Shown: positions 48,885 to 53,618 of the stretch, piece after piece
Position numbering within the stretch: the first letter of the stretch is position 1
Layout of the letters: each line of letters opens with the position of its first letter
NCBI GenBank assembly: GCA_045631845.1
Contig: JAZQVM010000078.1
Location: forward strand, 1-53,618
Length of the DNA stretch: 53,618 nucleotides
Reading direction: 5' to 3'
From: CAKSHC01 sp045631845
Lineage (GTDB): Bacteria; Bacillota; Clostridia; Oscillospirales; UMGS1783
Translations under genes and position numbers: made by a program
The notes under the pieces: generated by a model
What the model was told of the DNA's origin: nothing
The model's database searches: none
What the model saw: only the letters and a program-made list of their open reading frames with translations

Positions 48885-48906
48885 AACAGATACCTCCTTT
48901 TTTTAC

Positions 48907-48935
48907 ATTATATCATGCTATCACAGCTTTGACAA
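48907..48935 (-). promoter_or_regulatory. Promoter of the stomatin-like gene
   Basis: On the minus strand TTGTCA (48935-48930), 17 bases, TATAAT (48912-48907). The -10 box contains the TAA stop codon of the upstream choloylglycine hydrolase gene. Confidence 0.75.
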
Positions 48936-49849
48936 CAAATTTGTTGCTCAGATATGAGAGGATACCGAAGCAATCGTTTCCCTTCGCGATCGGCGAGATG
49001 CATCTGCACAGCAGTAATTTGGCGGTTATCATAGGTCGAATAATAATAAATGCCTTTATCGGCATTCATGCAGGAACTATACAAAGTATGGTGATAATGC
49101 CCCTCCCCGATATCGCAACAACCACGGGGAATGGCTACGCTGTCCAGCATATGAAAAAACTGGCCGACACTCTCCTTCTCCGAGGTAAAACTGATAGCAT
49201 TAGCCCGCACAAAGGCGGCACGGACAAAACGAGCGGGTGAGGTATAATCACCGGGAAGTCCGATCGATCCCATCCCCCGCCCAATCTCCTTAAGATCCAT
49301 CCCAAAGGTGTTGGGCGGAGTCTGAGGGGATAGGTGGCGGTAGGTGCGCAAGTGTTGCCACTGCTGGGGCAGGGACGGATCGTTGGCCATGACCCCAACG
49401 GGATTGTCATACACCATCAATCCCTGCTCAGTCGATTCAACCACCAGACACCCCTGTTTATCAGCGATCATCCAATGCAAACGGGCGATGGGCAATCCTC
49501 CCAAACTGTGACTGATAAGCGTAGTTCGCTCGAGCAACTGCTTAGCCTGCATAACCGAAGCACACTGTCCCAAAACATAGGGGATAAATTCATAAGGGGC
49601 GACCCCCTCCCCGCTTTGATAGTGGGCGTTTTGCACAAAATTGAGTCCAGCCATGCACAGTCCGGCTTCGTTGACGGCGTCGTAGTAGAGCGGATAGTCT
49701 TCCACTGTATAGGCCATGCCCAGCATGGCGAATCGATTACCGAGATAGCCCCGTGGCGTTATGGTAACCTCTTCGGTATAGCCACACTCGTAGTCAAGGG
49801 TACGGCCGAAATAGAAATGACGAGTCTGATAGGTTATGGCGGTACACAT
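48908..49849 (-). CDS. Choloylglycine hydrolase family protein (bile salt hydrolase / penicillin acylase-like)
   Basis: The 313-residue Ntn hydrolase starts MCT, so Met removal exposes the nucleophile Cys2. FGRTLDYE supplies R16 and D19, VNEAGLCMAGLNF, the NPVGVMANDP Asn and PARFVRAAF Arg complete the family active site. No signal peptide is seen, so it is cytoplasmic. It could hydrolyse conjugated bile salts or N-acyl substrates such as N-acyl-homoserine lactones or penicillin V; sequence alone cannot decide. The 3' end contains the downstream promoter. An additional SHSLGGLPIARLHWM stretch is typical. Confidence 0.9.
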   Translation of the reverse strand: MCTAITYQTRHFYFGRTLDYECGYTEEVTITPRGYLGNRFAMLGMAYTVEDYPLYYDAVNEAGLCMAGLNFVQNAHYQSGEGVAPYEFIPYVLGQCASVMQAKQLLERTTLISHSLGGLPIARLHWMIADKQGCLVVESTEQGLMVYDNPVGVMANDPSLPQQWQHLRTYRHLSPQTPPNTFGMDLKEIGRGMGSIGLPGDYTSPARFVRAAFVRANAISFTSEKESVGQFFHMLDSVAIPRGCCDIGEGHYHHTLYSSCMNADKGIYYYSTYDNRQITAVQMHLADREGKRLLRYPLISEQQICCQSCDSMI

Positions 49850-49899
49850 GAAAATTCCCCCTTTTTTGTTAGTGTTCCGCCGTCCTGCTTATCTATACA

Positions 49900-49927
49900 A
49901 AAGACCCGTCGGATTTCTCCGACGGGT
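49900..49927 (-). terminator. Terminator of the SDR gene
   Basis: CCCGTCGG and CCGACGGG (49905-49926) flank a 6-base loop and on the minus strand are followed by TCTTTTG. Confidence 0.85.
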
Positions 49928-49932
49928 TCGGT

Positions 49933-50586
49933 TCAGTCTTTCCAGATAAAATGATAATTGATCGATTCGCCGCCGTCCACCACAATATTTTGGCCGGTGC
50001 AGAAGGTGTTGGTCACCGTCAGGAAATAGGCCCACTGTGCCATTTCTTCGGGGGTGGCCCATTTTTTCAGCGGGGTTTGCTCCATAATCTGCGCCCACAG
50101 CGTAGGATCTTCCATCACGCAGGCGTTCAGGGGCGTGGTCACTCCGCCGGGGTCGAGGCTATTGCAGGTAGCGCCAAAGGGAGCGATACGCATGGCCACA
50201 TTCTTGGTATAGGCCAACACGCCGCCTTTGCTGGCACAATATTCGGGAAATTCGGCGCCGGTGTGGCCGCTGGCCGAGCCGATGTTGAGCACCGAGCGGA
50301 TCTGATCCTGCATGGCATACCGTTCGGTAACGGCGATCAAGGCCTTGAGGTTAATATCAATATCGGCCTCATTTTGGGTGCCGGCATTGTTAATTAAAAT
50401 CTGCACGCCGTCAATTTCGGGTAACTTCTCGGTATCCCGAATATCACATTGGTGATGGGTATACCGGGGGTGGGTGATGCTTGTCGGTTGGCGATCGATG
50501 CCGATGACCGTATGGTTATTTTCCAAAAAATGTTCGGCGATGGCCTTGCCGATGCCTTGGGTTGTGCCGGTAATTACCACTTTCAT
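49933..50586 (-). CDS. Short-chain dehydrogenase/reductase
   Basis: The 217-residue protein has the NAD(P) motif TGTTQGIG (7-14), NNAG (about 67), the catalytic Ser in SAS and Tyr/Lys in YCASK (about 120). The substrate is unknown. It overlaps the VUT-family transporter gene by four bases and is followed by a terminator. An unusually short length suggests a minimal SDR. Confidence 0.9.
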   Translation of the reverse strand: MKVVITGTTQGIGKAIAEHFLENNHTVIGIDRQPTSITHPRYTHHQCDIRDTEKLPEIDGVQILINNAGTQNEADIDINLKALIAVTERYAMQDQIRSVLNIGSASGHTGAEFPEYCASKGGVLAYTKNVAMRIAPFGATCNSLDPGGVTTPLNACVMEDPTLWAQIMEQTPLKKWATPEEMAQWAYFLTVTNTFCTGQNIVVDGGESINYHFIWKD

Positions 50587-51311
50587 GCCGATTCTCCTTT
50601 TTCCAAATACTCAAAATAGGCCTTGCCCACCGATTGGGCTTTCCATTTCTGCGTGATCCGATAGCCGATGGGAGAGAAAATGACCTCCATAATCAGTTCG
50701 GCCACCGCACCCGTGAGAGCGCACATGGCACATTGGAGCACCGACCAGGAAAATCCGTTCCAGAACACAGGCGCAAACCCATGAAAAACAATCAAAGAGA
50801 AGATAAAATTGTCCAAAAACTGGCCGATAAAGGTGGAAATATACGACCGCAACATATAGGCGGCCTTGCCGTCGGGATTCTTGCGACAGGCACGGCCGAT
50901 CATCCAGTTTAGGGTATTATTAACCAAGGCCGAGGCGATAAAGGCCACCGTTGAGCCGAGCAAAATAAACCACGTCCCGCCGAAAATGCTGTCATAGGCG
51001 CTGTAATCGGCCGCCGTGGACGGAATGATGCTGACCAAGAAAAAGATCAGGCAGGTCAGTAAATTGATGGCCACGGCGTGAATGGTAATGAGGTTGGCCG
51101 CCTTGGGGCCAAAGTGCTTGGTGATAATGTCCATGCACATAAAAGAGAGCCACGAAATGAGGATGCCGCCGTCGAGAGCGATCCAGTCGAGTTTGAGCAG
51201 GGTCTTATTGGCCAGCAAATTCATACAAATGACGCTGACGGCAAAAAGCGTGACCACCGTGGGCGGGATGGCACGCAACAAAATTTTAAATTCAGTAATG
51301 GTTTTCTTCAT
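50583..51311 (-). CDS. Queuosine precursor transporter-type (VUT/YhhQ family) membrane protein
   Basis: The 242-residue protein has about six membrane segments with FMCMDIITKHFGPKAANLITIHAVAINL and ATNSTLNWMIG-type motifs (ALVNNTLNWMIGRACRK; LRSYISTFIGQFLDNFIFSLIVFHG), typical of the VUT_1 family whose members import 7-deazaguanine precursors of queuosine. No queuosine biosynthesis gene is nearby; the translationally coupled gene is an SDR. The substrate here is inferred from the family only. Confidence 0.85.
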   Translation of the reverse strand: MKKTITEFKILLRAIPPTVVTLFAVSVICMNLLANKTLLKLDWIALDGGILISWLSFMCMDIITKHFGPKAANLITIHAVAINLLTCLIFFLVSIIPSTAADYSAYDSIFGGTWFILLGSTVAFIASALVNNTLNWMIGRACRKNPDGKAAYMLRSYISTFIGQFLDNFIFSLIVFHGFAPVFWNGFSWSVLQCAMCALTGAVAELIMEVIFSPIGYRITQKWKAQSVGKAYFEYLEKGESA

Positions 51312-51340
51312 CCGCTTACTCTCTTTTCGTTATTGTTCTT

Positions 51341-51369
51341 ATTGTATCACCATATCCTTTTTTCGTCAA
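51341..51369 (-). promoter_or_regulatory. Promoter of the VUT-SDR operon
   Basis: On the minus strand TTGACG (51369-51364), 17 bases, TACAAT (51346-51341). Confidence 0.75.
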
Positions 51370-51385
51370 ATGTTTGTTAGGAAAG

Positions 51386-51410
51386 GAAAAGACACCCCGT
51401 GGGGTGTCCT
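51386..51410 (-). terminator. Terminator of the zinc-ribbon gene
   Basis: GACACCCC and GGGGTGTC (51391-51408) form a tight stem; on the minus strand it is followed by TTTTCC. Confidence 0.8.
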
Positions 51411-51416
51411 TTAATG

Positions 51417-51935
51417 TCAATAGAAGATAGCGTACGGAAGATCAACCCATATAAATAGAATAGCCAACACTATCAAAACGGCATTTATAATAATAGCCGT
51501 TTGTTTTTTCTGTTGATCACTTTCTCTGTCCCGAACCATTAGTAAAGCAATTATGATAGCCATAGCAACAGGAATAATTGTATAAAATGGCTTATAGTCA
51601 AGATCTAAACCTATTACTTTGCGATTATTAAGCAGGTTTTCCATTGTGTAAAATGTCTCCTGCCCGCTCAAGCGTAGAATAAAGGTAAGAATTGCAGTGC
51701 CAATAGATAAAAAATAAGTAGTCTTTAGTTTGCTTCTTGCTTCACCCTCTATAACTGTTTTTGCCTTTTCTTTCTTGCCATCATGAATAGACGGTGGTTT
51801 TAACGGAGCCATTTTTGTCTTTGGCTCAACAAATAAATTTTGATCATTTTGATTACTCAATTCTTTGCCACACCCCGGGCAAAACCTGCTTTTTTCATCC
51901 ATAATCTCTTTCCCGCATCTTGAACAAAATTTCAT
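51417..51935 (-). CDS. Zinc-ribbon membrane protein of unknown function
   Basis: The 172-residue protein begins MKFCSRCGKEIMDEKSRFCPGCGKEL, a two-CxxC zinc ribbon, and then has a basic linker and about three membrane segments (95-112, 125-145, 148-170). Such proteins are common in Clostridia and unassigned. It is A+T-rich. Its promoter is overlapped by operators of the divergent XRE gene. The start follows AAAGGAG. Confidence 0.8.
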   Translation of the reverse strand: MKFCSRCGKEIMDEKSRFCPGCGKELSNQNDQNLFVEPKTKMAPLKPPSIHDGKKEKAKTVIEGEARSKLKTTYFLSIGTAILTFILRLSGQETFYTMENLLNNRKVIGLDLDYKPFYTIIPVAMAIIIALLMVRDRESDQQKKQTAIIINAVLIVLAILFIWVDLPYAIFY

Positions 51936-51966
51936 ATTTTAACACACTCCTTTAATGTTTTATTTC

Positions 51967-52011
51967 AGTATATCTGTATTACAGATAAATGTCAATATCT
52001 TTATTGCAGAT
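51967..52011. promoter_or_regulatory. Operator pair and promoter between zinc-ribbon and XRE genes
   Basis: The minus-strand promoter of the zinc-ribbon gene has consensus TTGACA (51995-51990), 17 bases and TATACT (51972-51967). Its spacer contains the perfect palindrome ATCTGTATTACAGAT (51972-51986), and a second related copy ATCTTTATTGCAGAT (51997-52011) lies just upstream. Both share ATCTNNATTNNAGAT. They are probably the binding sites of the divergent XRE repressor. Confidence 0.8.
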
Positions 52012-52039
52012 ATTGCATAATAATTATGAGGTGATTATC

Positions 52040-52255
52040 ATGCAGTACAAAAATTTACGTGGAATCAGAGAAGACAACGACATAAAGCAAAAAGATATAG
52101 CAAAGTATCTCAATGTATCACAAAATACCTATTCCCAATATGAAACGGGTGTTATCTCATTAACGGCAGAAGTATTAATTAAATTGGCAGATTATTACAA
52201 TGTAAGTATTGATTATTTACTGGATCGGACGGATAATCCTAAATTGCAGAAATAA
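52040..52255 (+). CDS. Small XRE-family HTH repressor
   Basis: The 71-residue protein MQYKNLRGIREDNDIKQKDIAKYLNVSQNTYSQYETG... is a lone Cro/CI helix-turn-helix. The ATG at 52040 follows GAGGTGATTATC; an upstream in-frame ATG at 51989 lies within the operator region and is not favoured. It is divergent from the zinc-ribbon gene and probably represses it and itself through ATCTNNATTNNAGAT. It is A+T-rich, suggesting acquisition together with its neighbours. Confidence 0.88.
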   Translation: MQYKNLRGIREDNDIKQKDIAKYLNVSQNTYSQYETGVISLTAEVLIKLADYYNVSIDYLLDRTDNPKLQK

Positions 52256-52257
52256 AT

Positions 52258-52285
52258 AAAATCATTCCTTTTCGGAATGATTTTA
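52258..52285 (+). terminator. Terminator of the XRE gene
   Basis: AAATCATTCC and GGAATGATTT surround TTTTC-like loop bases and are followed by TTATC; the next gene is on the other strand. Confidence 0.8.
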
Positions 52286-52328
52286 TCTTATGACTCTTGT
52301 GTACAAAAAAGGCAAAGACCATGAAGCC

Positions 52329-53429
52329 TTATTGCACAAAATATTCTTCACGTATTTTTAACAATTTTTTTGCGATTTCCTTTTGCTCATTTGTTCCACC
52401 TATATGAAATGCCGACAAAAATTGTGTTATTGGAGGTTCAACATTAAATCTATACAACAATTCGGCATAACATAAATAAAATATGGATATTGCTTTATGT
52501 AATTGGTCATCCTTATAATTCTTTTCAGAATTCAAACTAATAGCACGAGCTATTTCTATTGCAAACTTTTTATTCTTCTCAACAAATTGTAGAAACTGTT
52601 TAAGAGAGTTTACATCAAACCAACGTAATTCTGCAATTATGTGCTCAATATATTGCAAATCGTCATTTTGTTCACATATAACTGCGTTAAACGCCTTCCC
52701 TATTTCCTCATTTATTTCTAATAGGCTCTTGTTCGACGATATTAACACATCTAGAGAGACCGCATCTATATCCGTATCAAGAAACTCTTTTTCCTTAATT
52801 TTTTCCACGACTTCTACCTTATACGCAGATAATTTTTCACGAATTTCTAAAAATTCCTTATCTGCAATTTCTAGGAGCCCCGCTAACCGCGAAAAATTCC
52901 TTCTTATGTCCTGCGGTACTGCTACCTCACTTTTATATCCCAAATCATGTTCAATCTCGGCCCACGCATGTTGTAATACAGTTCGAATCTGAATCTCACA
53001 CTTTAAACCATCATACGCACTGTATTCTTTCAATCTTAGTCTCTCTTGATTTATACTAACAACATAATGAACACTACAATAGCCAAACCTATCAGGTTCT
53101 AGTGACATTCGTTTATCAATGGTATTTTCTTTATCAATTGAAAATTCTTTCTCGACTAATCCAGCTATTCTATCTACGTCGTCAGCATAATAAGTAATTA
53201 TACGTATACCGGCTATATCTGTAATATCAGAAAGAGAACGATATTTTCCACTTTTGATATCTACTTTTTTAATTAAACTATCCCGTTCTTTTAGTCTGCT
53301 AGTTATTGCATTACAGATAATACCTTCTTCTTGAATAATCCTACCAAGCAAAAACTTAACATCCTGTGCAAATCTTGCATAAAGATTACAGCTTTGATCA
53401 TATTCTTTTAAAATACTATTATTAGACAT
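52329..53429 (-). CDS. RelA/SpoT-domain protein (small alarmone synthetase-like) with helical C-terminal domain
   Basis: The 366-residue protein has the synthetase domain in residues 40-170: SRLKERDSLIKK, DITDIAGIRIITYY (67-80), GYCSVHYVV and CEIQIRTVLQHAWAEIEHDLGYKS (144-167). The remaining ~195 residues are mainly helical and unlike small alarmone synthetases (about 210-260 residues in total) or full RelA. No HD hydrolase domain is present. It could make (p)ppGpp-type alarmones, or pyrophosphorylate another acceptor. It is A+T-rich, next to a small XRE regulator, and may belong to an acquired stress or defence segment. Confidence 0.82.
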   Translation of the reverse strand: MSNNSILKEYDQSCNLYARFAQDVKFLLGRIIQEEGIICNAITSRLKERDSLIKKVDIKSGKYRSLSDITDIAGIRIITYYADDVDRIAGLVEKEFSIDKENTIDKRMSLEPDRFGYCSVHYVVSINQERLRLKEYSAYDGLKCEIQIRTVLQHAWAEIEHDLGYKSEVAVPQDIRRNFSRLAGLLEIADKEFLEIREKLSAYKVEVVEKIKEKEFLDTDIDAVSLDVLISSNKSLLEINEEIGKAFNAVICEQNDDLQYIEHIIAELRWFDVNSLKQFLQFVEKNKKFAIEIARAISLNSEKNYKDDQLHKAISIFYLCYAELLYRFNVEPPITQFLSAFHIGGTNEQKEIAKKLLKIREEYFVQ

Positions 53430-53449
53430 ACAATCACCTCTTTTTACAT

Positions 53450-53478
53450 ATTATACCACGCTACAAAAGATATAGCAA
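53450..53478 (-). promoter_or_regulatory. Promoter of the RelA/SpoT-domain gene
   Basis: On the minus strand TTGCTA (53478-53473), 17 bases, extended -10 TGG-TATAAT (53455-53450), followed by AGAGGTGATTGT and the ATG. Confidence 0.75.
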
Positions 53479-53479
53479 C

Positions 53480-53618
53480 AAATAGAAAAAACAAAAATCC
53501 TTCTTCGTTTTTTATTTTAGGCAAGCACTCTCCCGCCTGCGGCTCGGGCTGGGTCGGCTCAGATCATCAACTAAACAAGATAAAAGCCTCTCGAACCTAC
53601 GTCCGTTTGCAACAGCGG
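53480..53618. other. Unassigned right end
   Basis: No gene is recognised in the last 139 bases. There is an A/T-rich stretch, then a G+C-rich stretch (about 53520-53565), and CCG...CGG dyads at the very end. The base composition shift resembles the hairpin-rich spacer at 15671-15894. Confidence 0.4.

Noticed and set aside
53520..53618. A tRNA or rRNA start at the right edge
   Set aside because: TCGAACCTACG resembles a T arm, but no acceptor, anticodon or D arm can be matched within the window.

Overview
The window reads as chromosome of an endospore-forming, anaerobic, low-to-middle GC Bacillota, most likely class Clostridia and plausibly a gut organism. Four things support this. It has sporulation and germination genes: yqfC/yqfD, a SpoVV/YlbJ-like protein, a GerA-type receptor operon and an alpha/beta SASP. 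It has a complete [FeFe]-hydrogenase maturation set (hydE, hydF, hydG and the TM1266-type regulator). It has a Cys T-box and Bacillota gene orders such as yqfC-yqfD-phoH-ybeY-era-yqzL-recO and rpmH-rnpA-yidD-yidC-jag. It also carries a choloylglycine-hydrolase family gene, typical of intestinal bacteria. The species cannot be named from sequence alone.

Layout. 1-3.4 kb: two GH2-type glycoside hydrolase genes in tandem, one cut by the window edge and one without a catalytic barrel. 3.4-7.0 kb: a four-gene minus-strand operon (flippase-like protein, glycosyltransferase, TtcA-like protein, TspO). 7-10 kb: an Mrp/NBP35 ATPase and two DegV proteins. 10-11.6 kb: a small regulatory cassette (membrane HTH protein, ribbon-helix-helix protein, unknown protein), followed by a strikingly ordered array of mini-hairpins separated by GCGATAT. 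11.6-15.7 kb: the hydrogenase maturation operon with an attenuator-like leader. 15.7-16.9 kb: tRNA-Thr, a CopZ-like protein and an A+T-rich RHH/XRE divergent pair bracketed by two near-identical 34-bp palindromes. 16.9-23.9 kb: mutS2-recO-yqzL-era-ybeY-phoH-yqfD-yqfC (minus strand). 23.9-28.6 kb: ylbJ-like gene plus ger operon (plus strand). 28.6-29.1 kb: a DUF559 gene inside inverted repeats. 29.1-37.8 kb: HAD phosphatase, recA-recX-rimO-pgsA, then Cys T-box-cysE-cysS-recG. 37.8-42.6 kb: lipoprotein, GIY-YIG, hydrolase, SASP, LOG-family protein and a serine hydrolase. 42.6-45.2 kb: jag-yidC-yidD-rnpA-rpmH, normally next to the origin but here without dnaA. 45.2-51.3 kb: aroK, GT2, radical SAM, stomatin, choloylglycine hydrolase, SDR and a queuosine-precursor-type transporter. 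51.4-53.4 kb: A+T-rich segment with a zinc-ribbon membrane protein, its probable XRE repressor and a RelA/SpoT-domain protein.

The genes form several functional modules. One is H-cluster assembly, where HydG makes CO/CN ligands, HydE acts on the dithiolate/iron precursor and HydF is the scaffold. Others are DNA repair (RecA/X, RecO, RecG, MutS2), cysteine supply and charging under a Cys-specific T-box, spore formation and germination, and membrane protein insertion. The best candidates for something undescribed are the GCGATAT/mini-hairpin array at 11404-11606, which can fold into a ladder of four-way junctions, the attenuator-like leader of the hydrogenase maturation operon, and the palindrome-bracketed RHH/XRE cassette. 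Many terminators in this window contain the stop codon of the preceding gene within their stem or loop.
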